DNA from: an uncultured Flavobacteriaceae bacterium
GTDB taxonomy: Bacteria > Bacteroidota > Bacteroidia > Flavobacteriales > Flavobacteriaceae
Direction: 5' to 3'
Length of the DNA: 14,934 bases
Assembly (NCBI GenBank): GCA_937901915.1
Contig: CALGUD010000081.1
Location: forward strand, 1-14,934
The notes beneath the pieces were generated by a model, which did no database searches, was not told the DNA's origin, and was given only the letters and a program-made list of their open reading frames with translations. A program made the translations under genes and the position numbers. Shown piece by piece: positions 7,958 to 14,934 of this stretch (position 1 is the stretch's first letter; every line of letters begins with the position of its first letter).

Positions 7958-9325
7958 TTAGTTATTACCAATAAATTTCGTAAGCCATTTGGCAGAGGCT
8001 TTTGGCGTACGCTCTAGTGTATCAAAATTTACATAATGCACTCCAAAACGCTTACTGTATCCTGAAGCCCATTCGAAATTATCCATAAAAGACCAGATAA
8101 AATAACCCGATAATTTCACCCCATTATTTATTGCTTTTGAGCATTCCTGTAAATATCCCTCAAAAAATTCGATGCGTTTACTGTCATTTACTTCTCCATT
8201 TATTAATTTATCATCATATGCACATCCATTTTCAGTAATTACAATATCAGGGTAATCATATCTTTCTGAAATCCACTCCAGTAGTTTTCTGCACCCCCAG
8301 GGTACAACCGCCCACTTCATTTCGGTTAATTCCCACGTAGGATCTAATGAAAGATTAACATCCTGGTCTTCTGATAATCCACCATTCCCATAAACTGAAC
8401 CCTGTTCAATTTCTTTGGCTTCGGATGCCATCATGGTAGTATAATGATTTAAACCAAAAAAATCAGTAGATCCCACAAGCATTTGTTTCTCCTCTTCGGT
8501 AAATTCAGGCAGCCTTTCTCCTAACCTTTCTACCATACATTGTGGATAGTGTCCAAAATAAATAGGGTCAGTAAACCAGGCAATGAAGAACTCCAATGCT
8601 CTTTCTGCAGCTTCTTTGTCTTCTTTACTATCGGTAAGAGGCTCTCTCCAATCACAATTATTGGTTATTCCTATTTTGCCTTTTTGTTTAGGTTGAAAAT
8701 TTTCTCTGTATGATTTCACCGTCTTAGCATGAGCTATTAAAATATGGTGTCCGGCCAAGTATGGTTCAGAATTTGATATTCTTCCCGGAGCAAAAACTCC
8801 TTGTCCATAGCCCAGAATGGCCACCACCCATGCTTCATTGAAGGTAATCCAGTTTTTAACCCGGTTCCCAAACCGTTCAAAGCAAAGATTAGCATAATCT
8901 GTAAAAACATCTGCTATATCTTTATTTAACCACCCATCCATTTCAAGCTGAAGTGCCAATGGTAAATCCCAATGATACAGTGTAATCCAGGGCTCAATAT
9001 CATTTGCCAAAAGTTCATCAATAAGATCAGAATAAAATTGGATTCCTTTTTCATTGACTTCTCTCCTTCCCTGTGGTAAAATGCGTGACCATGAAATAGA
9101 AAAACGGTATGCTTTTAAACCCATTGCCTTCATTAAGGCAACATCTTCCTTCATTTTATTATAATGATCACAGGCTATGTTTCCGGTGTCATTATCTAAA
9201 ACTTTACCGGGTATCTGACAAAATGCGTCCCAAATGGAAGGACCTCTTCCATCAACATTCCACGCTCCTTCTATTTGATATGATGATGTGGCTGATCCCC
9301 ACACAAAATCTTTTGGAAATTTCAT
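7958..9325 (-). CDS. GH1 beta-glucosidase
   Basis: This 455-residue glycoside hydrolase family 1 enzyme is a retaining beta-glycosidase that releases glucose (or a related sugar) from cellobiose and other beta-glucosides. It has the family opening FPKDFVWGSATSSYQIEGAW. The acid/base Glu164 lies in TFNEAW (the family usually has TFNEP) and the nucleophile Glu365 in ITENG. Gln17 and His118 in the -1 subsite and the WSFMDNFEW loop (411-419) with Glu418 and Trp419 are also present. No phosphate-binding pattern typical of 6-phospho-beta-glucosidases is evident. There is no signal peptide, so it acts in the cytoplasm on imported disaccharides. It has no SusC/SusD pair, transporter or other glycosidase beside it, which is unusual for this phylum. 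It has its own terminator downstream, and a promoter-like TATTTTTG lies upstream, so it is likely monocistronic. Confidence 0.93.
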   Translation of the reverse strand: MKFPKDFVWGSATSSYQIEGAWNVDGRGPSIWDAFCQIPGKVLDNDTGNIACDHYNKMKEDVALMKAMGLKAYRFSISWSRILPQGRREVNEKGIQFYSDLIDELLANDIEPWITLYHWDLPLALQLEMDGWLNKDIADVFTDYANLCFERFGNRVKNWITFNEAWVVAILGYGQGVFAPGRISNSEPYLAGHHILIAHAKTVKSYRENFQPKQKGKIGITNNCDWREPLTDSKEDKEAAERALEFFIAWFTDPIYFGHYPQCMVERLGERLPEFTEEEKQMLVGSTDFFGLNHYTTMMASEAKEIEQGSVYGNGGLSEDQDVNLSLDPTWELTEMKWAVVPWGCRKLLEWISERYDYPDIVITENGCAYDDKLINGEVNDSKRIEFFEGYLQECSKAINNGVKLSGYFIWSFMDNFEWASGYSKRFGVHYVNFDTLERTPKASAKWLTKFIGNN

Positions 9326-9404
9326 TTACTTTTTAATTATAGATTCAATATATTCAGTATTGCAAGTTATTTATAATTGAAGAATATTTTTGATTATTTG
9401 ATTA

Positions 9405-9412
9405 CAAAAATA
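9405..9412 (-). promoter_or_regulatory. -7 element for the GH1 gene
   Basis: The minus strand reads TATTTTTG, an exact TANNTTTG, about 80 nt before the GH1 start and just downstream of the symporter terminator. A matching -33 TTG is not evident, because that position falls in the terminator hairpin. The call is tentative. Confidence 0.35.
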
Positions 9413-9417
9413 TTTTA

Positions 9418-9447
9418 CCTCTCACGGGTTTGAAAACCTATGAGAGG
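9418..9447 (-). terminator. Terminator of the DUF4212/symporter operon
   Basis: The hairpin has an outer 7-bp stem CCTCTCA/TGAGAGG, one mismatch, then an inner GGTT/AACC stem capped by a short loop. It starts 10 nt after the symporter stop. On the minus strand the tail is TAAAATATTTTTG, an interrupted uridine tract, so termination may be partial and some read-through into the GH1 gene is possible. Confidence 0.65.
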
Positions 9448-9456
9448 CCATACCTG

Positions 9457-11148
9457 TTAATGTGAGATTGCATCCCCTGCACCGGTAGGGATACGAATAT
9501 TTTCTACGATTTCCTGCACATCTTCCGGAGGTTCGGGTGTAAATACTGAAACTAAAACAGCTACTATAAAATTAGCAAGCATTGCCACAGTTCCGAAACC
9601 TTCCGGTGATATACCAAACCACCAGTCGTTCTGAGTACCACCACCAAACCAATCAAATTTAAACTTTAACATATAAAACAACATAAAAAGGACGCCGGTT
9701 ACCATTCCTGCAATAGCGCCTTCTTTGTTCATTCGTTTGTAAAAAATACCAAGCACAATTGCAGGAAAAAATGAGGCCGCGGCCAAGCCAAATGCCAGGG
9801 CAACGGTTGCTGCCACAAAATCCGGTGGGTTAATACCAAAATAACCGGCAATAACTACTGCAAATGTTGCAGAAAGACGAGCTGCAAGTAATTCACCTTT
9901 ATCAGAAATGGAAGGTTTTATTTGCTTTTTAATGAGGTCATGAGATATGGAGGTTGAAATAACTAACAATAAACCGGCTGCTGTAGACAATGCAGCGGCC
10001 AAACCACCGGCTGCTACTAAAGCGATAACCCAGTTTGGCAGATTGGCTATTTCCGGGTTTGCAAGTACCATGATGTCCTGGTCAACCTTAAGTTCATTCT
10101 CTGCATTATTGGCCAGGTACTGAATTTTACCGTCTTCATTTTTATCATTAAATTCTATAAGTCCTGTTTTTTCCCATTTAGAAAACCATGGAGGCATGGA
10201 TGAATAATCCTGATTACTTACTGTTTCGATTAAGTTTGTCCTGGCAAAAACAGCAACTGCCGGGGCTGTTGTATAAAGAATTGCTATAAATAGTAATGCA
10301 TATCCGGCAGATTTACGAGCATCTTTAACATTAGGTACGGTAAAGAACCTTACAATTACATGGGGCAATCCGGCTGTACCAACCATTAGTGCTGCTGTAA
10401 TAAAAAATATATCTATCATGGATTTTGATCCATTTGTATATTGAGCAAAACCTAAATCTGTTGATAATCCATCCAGTTTGTCCAATAAATATCCTGAACC
10501 GTCTGCCAATTTATCACCAAACCCTAATTGCGGAATGGGATTCCCTGTCATTTGAATGGAAATAAATATTGCAGGTACCATAAATGCAAAAATCAGAACA
10601 CAATATTGTGCCACCTGGGTATAGGTAATCCCTTTCATTCCTCCAAGAATTGCATAAAAGAGGACAATTACCATACCTATAACCACACCAGTATTTACAT
10701 CAACTTCAAGAAATCTGGAAAAAACAAGTCCTACACCCCTCATTTGGCCTGCCACATATGTAAATGAGACAATCACTGCACAAATAACTGCTACCGTTCT
10801 AGCTACATTGGAATAATATCGGTCGCCAATGAAATCAGGGACTGTAAATTTCCCGAATTTTCTTAAATACGGGGCTAAAAGTAATGCCAGTAGTACATAA
10901 CCACCCGTCCATCCCATTAAATAAACGGACCCGTCATAACCACCAAAGGAAATAAGCCCTGCCATTCCTAAGAAGGATGCGGCCGACATCCAATCGGCAG
11001 CTGTAGCTAATCCATTAGCCAAAGGCGATACACCGCCTCCTGCTACATAAAAATCTTTGGTAGATCCTGCCCTGGACCAAATAGCTATTCCTATATATAA
11101 TGCAAAAGTTAGCCCAACCAGAATATACATCCAGATTTGTACGCTCAT
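9457..11148 (-). CDS. Na+/acetate symporter, VC_2705-type SSS family
   Basis: This 563-residue integral membrane protein is a sodium:solute symporter of the cation/acetate (ActP-like, VC_2705) subfamily, with about 13 predicted membrane helices. The first helix is at 5-24, the unwound-helix Na+ site region ATAADWMSAASFLG is at 48-61, a GLPHVIVRFF signature is at 260-269, and LSTAAGLLLVISTS is at 387-400, where the substrate or Na+ site of helix 8 is expected. An extramembrane insertion of about 60 residues (310-370) contains a DKNEDGKIQY loop like an EF-hand or dockerin calcium site. I recall similar loops in other members of the subfamily. It lies 14 nt after the DUF4212 gene and ends in a terminator hairpin. 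Proximity to acs supports acetate or another short carboxylate as substrate, but the substrate is inferred, not shown. Confidence 0.9.
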   Translation of the reverse strand: MSVQIWMYILVGLTFALYIGIAIWSRAGSTKDFYVAGGGVSPLANGLATAADWMSAASFLGMAGLISFGGYDGSVYLMGWTGGYVLLALLLAPYLRKFGKFTVPDFIGDRYYSNVARTVAVICAVIVSFTYVAGQMRGVGLVFSRFLEVDVNTGVVIGMVIVLFYAILGGMKGITYTQVAQYCVLIFAFMVPAIFISIQMTGNPIPQLGFGDKLADGSGYLLDKLDGLSTDLGFAQYTNGSKSMIDIFFITAALMVGTAGLPHVIVRFFTVPNVKDARKSAGYALLFIAILYTTAPAVAVFARTNLIETVSNQDYSSMPPWFSKWEKTGLIEFNDKNEDGKIQYLANNAENELKVDQDIMVLANPEIANLPNWVIALVAAGGLAAALSTAAGLLLVISTSISHDLIKKQIKPSISDKGELLAARLSATFAVVIAGYFGINPPDFVAATVALAFGLAAASFFPAIVLGIFYKRMNKEGAIAGMVTGVLFMLFYMLKFKFDWFGGGTQNDWWFGISPEGFGTVAMLANFIVAVLVSVFTPEPPEDVQEIVENIRIPTGAGDAISH

Positions 11149-11162
11149 AATTTGAATCGTTA

Positions 11163-11420
11163 TTAGTTAATGAAACCGTATTTTTTATCGAGTTTGTTCA
11201 TGAGCCGTACATAAACAAAAATGAGAATGACGAATACATAAATAGAGCCTTGTTGTGCAAACCAAAACCCAAGTTTAAATCCGCCTATTTTAATACTGTC
11301 TAATGCCTCTTTGAAAAGTATTCCGGCCCCGTAGGAAACTAAAAACCAGATTGATAAAAGAATGGTGAGATATTTTAAATTTTCTCTCCAGTATGCTTTT
11401 TTAAGCTGTTTATCTGTCAT
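11163..11420 (-). CDS. DUF4212 membrane protein, symporter small subunit
   Basis: The 85-residue protein has two transmembrane helices (about 18-36 and 55-72) separated by a loop with the family pattern FWFAQQGSIYVF. Basic tails lie at both ends. It belongs to DUF4212, described as a putative solute:sodium symporter small subunit, and is nearly always encoded immediately before a VC_2705-type symporter, as here with 14 nt between them. By analogy to YjcH-ActP it may stabilise or tune the transporter, but its role is not established. A near-match -7 element TATATTTA lies at 11458-11451 on the minus strand, with no clear -33 partner. The 98-nt gap from the lipoprotein gene shows no terminator, so some transcription from hisS could continue into this operon. 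Confidence 0.9.
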   Translation of the reverse strand: MTDKQLKKAYWRENLKYLTILLSIWFLVSYGAGILFKEALDSIKIGGFKLGFWFAQQGSIYVFVILIFVYVRLMNKLDKKYGFIN

Positions 11421-11518
11421 TTTTTAATTTTGGTTGGTTACTGAGGGCAGTAAATATAATAATTTGAAGATATAATTTTAAGAATAATTTATAAAAGATA
11501 TGAAAACCACACCTGGAT

Positions 11519-12037
11519 TTAAGGAACAGTATTAATTTCGGCTAACTTATAACCCTCATTGATTTTTCTAAATTGAAATGTGTGCTGACCTCCTTCATGT
11601 CCGAAAATATTTGGCTCAGTAGTAGTTACCAATACCTCATAAGCACTAGGATCGTCTTCATCCAATTCTCTTTTTGAAAATACAGTTTCTCCATTTTTTA
11701 AAATTTCTACAAATTTTTCATCAGAAAAGAGGTCAAAATCTTCTTCAATAAATTTATTTATGGGAATAAATATTTTTTCATCATATATTTTATCGTACCA
11801 GGCAGAATCGTTTTCCCTTAAAAACTCCAGCACCTTTTGTTCATGTTCTGTGTTTTCCAAACACAAATAACACCGAATGGTATCACCGGAAAAATTGCGA
11901 AAGCCGTTTTTATCCTTTTGCTCCAATACCTCCAGAAACCCGGACCATGTTTTTTCAATTTCACTCTGTCCTTTATCTTTTTTACATGAATAAAGCACTA
12001 TAAGTATAAGAAATAAGAAGGGTAACTTTATTTTCAT
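11519..12037 (-). CDS. Lipoprotein of unknown function with a CxxC motif
   Basis: The 172-residue product begins with a lipoprotein signal peptide: MKIK, a hydrophobic core, and the lipobox LYSC with Cys18 as lipidation site, followed by KKDKG. The mature part is acidic. It starts with WSGFLEVLEQKDKNGFRNF, a layout seen in small NTF2-like or DUF proteins of this phylum, and carries a CYLC motif (Cys56, Cys59) that could form a disulfide or bind a metal. The C-terminal third looks like a beta-sheet (HTFQFRKINEGYKLAEI). I do not recognise the family. The ATG overlaps the hisS stop as ATGA (4 nt), so translation is probably coupled to HisRS. Envelope location is confident, function is not. Confidence 0.78.
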   Translation of the reverse strand: MKIKLPFLFLILIVLYSCKKDKGQSEIEKTWSGFLEVLEQKDKNGFRNFSGDTIRCYLCLENTEHEQKVLEFLRENDSAWYDKIYDEKIFIPINKFIEEDFDLFSDEKFVEILKNGETVFSKRELDEDDPSAYEVLVTTTEPNIFGHEGGQHTFQFRKINEGYKLAEINTVP

Positions 12038-13413
12038 AACCTGCTAGATAATACATTTACAAGTTCATCTATAGATAAAGTTTTCTGCTCTCCTGAAACC
12101 ATATCCTTTAAAACACAAGTATGATTGGTAAGTTCTTTTTCACCAATCACAACCACAAAAGGAATGTTGCGTTTATCAGCGTATTTCATTTGCTTTGCCA
12201 TTTTAGCATTATCAGGATATAATTCTGACTTTATACCGATTTCACGTAGCTTTTTGATAATTTTTAAAGACTGAAAAGCCTCCTTCTCTCCAAAATTGGT
12301 AAACATAACGTCCAATGACTTTGAAACAGTCTCGGGGAACAGGTTTAATTCCTCCAGCACCAGGTAAATCCTGTCCAATCCGAATGAAATTCCCACACCA
12401 CTCACATTTTTTAAGCCAAAAATTCCTGTGAGGTCGTCATACCGGCCACCACCACCAATGGAACCTAATTGTACTTCTTTGGGTGCAGATACCTCAAAAA
12501 TTGCCCCTGTATAATAGTTAAGTCCACGGGCAAGGGTAATATCTAAAATCAACTGAGCGGACTTTAATCCCAATTTCCCAATAGTATCTATGATAAATTT
12601 AAGCTCTTCAACCCCCTTCGACCCCTCTTCAGATGTGCTTAAAAGTTTTTTTAGTTTATCCAGTTTTTCAGAATTGCTCCCGGTAAAATTAAAAAGCGGT
12701 TGTACTTTACCAATTGCTTCTTCAGAAATTCCTTTTTGAAGCATTTCTTTTTTTACACCCTCTTCCCCTATTTTATCGAGTTTATCCAATGCTACGGTGA
12801 AATCGATCAATTTATCTTTGGCCCCGATTACTTCGGCAATGCCTGATAAAATTTTCCTGTTATTGAGTTTAATGGTGACACCTTCAATTTTTAATTCGGT
12901 AAATACAGCATCATAAAGTTGTACGAACTCCACTTCCTGCCAAAGAGAATTTGACCCCACCACATCGGCATCACACTGGTAAAATTCCCTGAAACGGCCT
13001 TTTTGCGGCCTGTCGGCCCTCCACACAGGTTGCACCTGGTAACGCTTAAACGGGAAATCTATCTCATTCTGGTGCATGACCACATAACGGGCAAAAGGGA
13101 CCGTTAAATCGTAGCGTAAGGCTTTTTCGGATATACTTGATGTTAATTTAGTAGAATCCTTTTGGGAATACGCATCTTCATTTGCTTTGGACAAATAATC
13201 CCCCGAATTCAATATTTTAAAAATCAGCCTGTCCCCTTCATCGCCATATTTACCCATAAGGGTTTCAGAATTTTCAAAACTGGGGGTTTCTATGGGTTGA
13301 AAGCCATAGGTTTCAAAATGAGTTTTGATGATGGAAATTATGTAGTTGCGTTTTGCAACTTCAGTTGGTGAAAAATCTCTTGTTCCTTTAGGGATTCCGG
13401 GTTTTTGTGCCAT
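12034..13413 (-). CDS. hisS: Histidine--tRNA ligase
   Basis: This 459-residue class II aminoacyl-tRNA synthetase charges tRNA-His. Motif 1 lies in the N-terminal GTRDFSP...ETPSFE region. Motif 2 is QPVWRADRPQKGRFREFYQCD (128-148), with Arg132 and the flexible loop. The His-specific signature is LARGLNYYTG (294-303), and motif 3 is GVGISFGLDRIYL (339-351) with Arg348. The anticodon-binding domain covers about 365-459. It is some 35 residues longer than the E. coli enzyme. The extra length appears to lie in the insertion domain at about 190-280, as in other Bacteroidota HisRS. The start MAQKPGIPKGTRDF matches the family N-terminus. A downstream lipoprotein gene overlaps by 4 nt. Upstream, 211 nt of non-coding DNA contains a palindromic repeat, and no T-box or other leader regulation is seen. 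Confidence 0.97.
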   Translation of the reverse strand: MAQKPGIPKGTRDFSPTEVAKRNYIISIIKTHFETYGFQPIETPSFENSETLMGKYGDEGDRLIFKILNSGDYLSKANEDAYSQKDSTKLTSSISEKALRYDLTVPFARYVVMHQNEIDFPFKRYQVQPVWRADRPQKGRFREFYQCDADVVGSNSLWQEVEFVQLYDAVFTELKIEGVTIKLNNRKILSGIAEVIGAKDKLIDFTVALDKLDKIGEEGVKKEMLQKGISEEAIGKVQPLFNFTGSNSEKLDKLKKLLSTSEEGSKGVEELKFIIDTIGKLGLKSAQLILDITLARGLNYYTGAIFEVSAPKEVQLGSIGGGGRYDDLTGIFGLKNVSGVGISFGLDRIYLVLEELNLFPETVSKSLDVMFTNFGEKEAFQSLKIIKKLREIGIKSELYPDNAKMAKQMKYADKRNIPFVVVIGEKELTNHTCVLKDMVSGEQKTLSIDELVNVLSSRL

Positions 13414-13442
13414 TTATTTAAAATTCTAAACTTTACTATAAA

Positions 13443-13519
13443 GTCATTTCGAGCATACGCGAGAAATCTGATAAATAATTCAGATTTCTCCATTCAATAA
13501 ATTGAATGTTCGAAATGAC
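13443..13519. repeat. Three-armed palindromic intergenic repeat (REP/MITE-like)
   Basis: The outer arms GTCATTTCGA (13443-13452) and TCGAAATGAC (13510-13519) are perfect inverted repeats. They enclose two further hairpins. One is an 11-bp stem GAGAAATCTGA/TCAGATTTCTC (13461-13471, 13480-13490). The other is a 7-bp stem CATTCAA/TTGAATG (13491-13497, 13502-13508). Elements starting GTCATTTCGA with an inner GAGAAATC are scattered between genes in many Flavobacteriaceae genomes. This copy lies between the DUF6495-type gene and hisS. No coding capacity is seen. Confidence 0.8.
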
Positions 13520-13538
13520 AGGTTGTATAATCAAATCA

Positions 13539-13566
13539 CTTTAGTTCCTCATATATCACACTAAAG
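13539..13566. other. Small hairpin downstream of the DUF6495-type gene
   Basis: A 7-bp stem CTTTAGT/ACTAAAG closes a 14-nt loop. On the minus strand the tail TGATTTGATTATAC lacks a uridine run, so terminator activity is doubtful. The octamer CCTCATAT occurs at 13547-13554 and again at 13568-13575. Confidence 0.3.
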
Positions 13567-13624
13567 ACCTCATATGTAAACCGACGCAGCTTACTTTAAC
13601 AAATATCTTATTTTTTTAATTAAT

Positions 13625-14095
13625 CTAAGGTAGTATTTCTTCAAACCAACGGTATAATTCGCCTTTGGTAATTACAGCTCCTTTTTCTATTAATTGAAAT
13701 TTATCCAAATTTCTATCTTCCGAATATTCTTTGGATGCTACCATGATTTCCACACTATCCGTCCTGAAATTATGTTTGAACCATTTAAACCCTTCAGTAG
13801 TTGTTAAATCTACTGCCGGATTTAATACTTTAATGGCTACCAGCTTCATTTCATTTTTAGTAAGATGAAAAAGGTGCATTTCTCTTGCAGAAATATTCTC
13901 CAGGTACTCTACTTTTCCAAGCACTCCTTCCCATATTAAATCACTGAAAACATCGAGTTCCTGTTCAGCTGCTTCGGGTTTATTGGTTTTTATTTCATCC
14001 CATTCTTTAGCTGTAATAGTTTGTGCGGCTAAAAAATTAATAAATTCCCGATGCAATTCTTCAAATTGTTCTTTGGTGAGACGTGCGTATTTCAT
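13625..14095 (-). CDS. DUF6495-type conserved flavobacterial protein
   Basis: The 156-residue soluble protein resembles, from memory, the DUF6495 family of Flavobacteriia, and I am not fully certain of the accession. It has no signal peptide or membrane segment. The N-terminal half is helical and acidic (KYARLTKEQFEELHREFINFLAAQ, then AEQELDVFSDLIWEGVL). The C-terminal half has alternating hydrophobic residues (EMKLVAIKVLNP, DSVEIMVASKEY) and ends GELYRWFEEILP. It commonly sits downstream of rplI in this group, as here, but a strong terminator intervenes, so it probably has its own promoter or depends on read-through. A weak -7-like TAATTTCA lies in the short leader. Function is unknown, and the conserved position next to ribosomal genes is the only clue. 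Confidence 0.75.
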   Translation of the reverse strand: MKYARLTKEQFEELHREFINFLAAQTITAKEWDEIKTNKPEAAEQELDVFSDLIWEGVLGKVEYLENISAREMHLFHLTKNEMKLVAIKVLNPAVDLTTTEGFKWFKHNFRTDSVEIMVASKEYSEDRNLDKFQLIEKGAVITKGELYRWFEEILP

Positions 14096-14131
14096 GTAAT
14101 GTAATAAATCTGAAATTATAAGAAAAAAGAA

Positions 14132-14158
14132 GCCGTCTAAAATTATTTTTTAGACGGC
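14132..14158 (-). terminator. Rho-independent terminator after rplI
   Basis: A perfect 11-bp stem GCCGTCTAAAA/TTTTAGACGGC with a 5-nt loop is followed on the minus strand by TTCTTTTTTCTTAT. It lies 30 nt after the rplI stop and is the strongest terminator in the window. It separates the ribosomal operon from the DUF6495-type gene. Confidence 0.9.
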
Positions 14159-14188
14159 CTCATTATGTTTTCTTACCGAAAACGGTAA

Positions 14189-14641
14189 TTATTTTGCTTC
14201 AGCTATAACCTCAAAGTCAAAGTCAAATACAACTTCCCGGTGAAGTCTTATTGTTGCTATGTAAGGTCCTGTTGCTTTAATATTGCCGCCGGTTACATTG
14301 ATATATTTTCTATCAATTTCTATACCTTCCTTAGCTATCGCATCGGCAAGGTCGGCATTGTTTATAGAACCGAATAATTTGTTGCCGGTTCCGGTTTTAG
14401 CAGTTATTTTAATTTCCAGTGCTTTAACTTTATTTGCAAGCTTATTAGCATCATCAATAACTTTCTTTTCTTTATAAGCTCTTTGCTTTAAGTTTTCTGC
14501 CAATACCTTTTTAGCAGAAGGTGTAGCAAGAACTGCAGCTCCCTGAGGTATTAAGAAATTACGTCCATAACCATTTTTAACAGTTACAACATCATCTTTA
14601 AAACCTAAACTCTCTACGTCTTTTTTTAATATTAACTCCAT
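14189..14641 (-). CDS. rplI: 50S ribosomal protein L9
   Basis: The 150-residue protein is L9, which binds 23S rRNA near the base of the L1 stalk and helps maintain reading frame. The N-terminal RNA-binding domain has the family pattern MELILKKDVESLGFKDDVV, with the signature GYGRNFLIP (24-32). A long lysine-rich helix (about 41-75) joins it to the C-terminal domain, which contains the conserved GKLFGS-type stretch here written as GNKLFGSI. Length is normal (about 148 in E. coli). The start lies 15 nt after the rpsR stop, so the two are in one operon, and a strong terminator follows. Confidence 0.97.
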   Translation of the reverse strand: MELILKKDVESLGFKDDVVTVKNGYGRNFLIPQGAAVLATPSAKKVLAENLKQRAYKEKKVIDDANKLANKVKALEIKITAKTGTGNKLFGSINNADLADAIAKEGIEIDRKYINVTGGNIKATGPYIATIRLHREVVFDFDFEVIAEAK

Positions 14642-14656
14642 AGTTTTGCTCTCTTA

Positions 14657-14934
14657 TTATTTTAGTAAATCAGCTACATATGGCATTAAAGCTAAGTGAC
14701 GTGCTCTTTTAACTGCTGTTGACACTTTTCTCTGGTACTTTAATGATGTTCCTGTTAATCTTCTGGGTAAGATCTTACCTTGTTCGTTCACAAACTTTAA
14801 TAAGAAATCAGGATCTTTATAATCAATATATTTTATACCTGATTTTTTAAAACGGCAATACTTTTTTGCCTTGTTTGTTTCTATGTTAAGCGGAGTAAGA
14901 TACCTGATCTCTCCATCTTTTTTTCCTTTTGCTT
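14657..14934 (-). CDS. rpsR: 30S ribosomal protein S18 (partial, 5' end outside window)
   Basis: Translating the minus strand from the right edge gives 91 residues ending at a TAA (14659-14657). They contain the S18 signatures YLTPLNIE, KKYCRFKKSGIKYIDYKD and the C-terminal RRLTGTSLKYQRKVSTAVKRARHLALMPY (split here only for description). S18 sits on the platform of the small subunit, pairing with S6 and binding 16S rRNA. Flavobacterial S18 is about 98 residues, so roughly seven N-terminal residues are missing to the right of the window. The expected order continues with rpsF upstream. The gene is intact as far as seen. Confidence 0.95.
   Translation of the reverse strand, partial: AKGKKDGEIRYLTPLNIETNKAKKYCRFKKSGIKYIDYKDPDFLLKFVNEQGKILPRRLTGTSLKYQRKVSTAVKRARHLALMPYVADLLK

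Overview
This window looks like a low-GC chromosomal segment from a member of the Bacteroidota, most likely the family Flavobacteriaceae. The evidence is the DUF4294 and DUF6495-type proteins, the roughly 459-residue form of HisRS, promoter elements of the TTG/TANNTTTG type, scarce Shine-Dalgarno sequences, and an intergenic palindromic element beginning GTCATTTCGA of a kind common in that family. Base composition and gene style are even throughout. No phage, transposase, CRISPR array or tRNA is visible.

Left part (1-5249). A strong-looking leftward promoter near the left edge fires out of the window, possibly into a stable-RNA operon. Next to it is a leftward gene for a DUF4294 exported protein. 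A rightward series follows: an M42 metallo-aminopeptidase, a Nudix hydrolase 6 nt later, a large cyclic-nucleotide-binding/CBS/DUF294 nucleotidyltransferase-like protein, and a DEDDh 3'-5' exonuclease that overlaps the previous stop by one base.

Middle part (5244-11420). Acetyl-CoA synthetase (acs) converges on the exonuclease with a 6-nt tail-to-tail overlap. A small secreted orphan protein and a cytoplasmic GH1 beta-glucosidase follow, in convergent orientation around a bidirectional terminator. Then comes a leftward two-gene unit, a DUF4212 small subunit and a VC_2705-type Na+/acetate symporter. Together with acs and the DUF294/exonuclease pair these form an acetate uptake and activation module with an uncharacterised probable regulatory arm. 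The secreted-protein and GH1 genes split it.

Right part (11519-14934). This is housekeeping: hisS with a translationally coupled lipoprotein gene, a three-armed palindromic repeat, a DUF6495-type protein, a strong terminator, then rplI and the 3' part of rpsR, the end of the usual rpsF-rpsR-rplI ribosomal operon.

Most of the window is ordinary core genome. The least understood part is the DUF294/exonuclease pair and its link to acetate metabolism.
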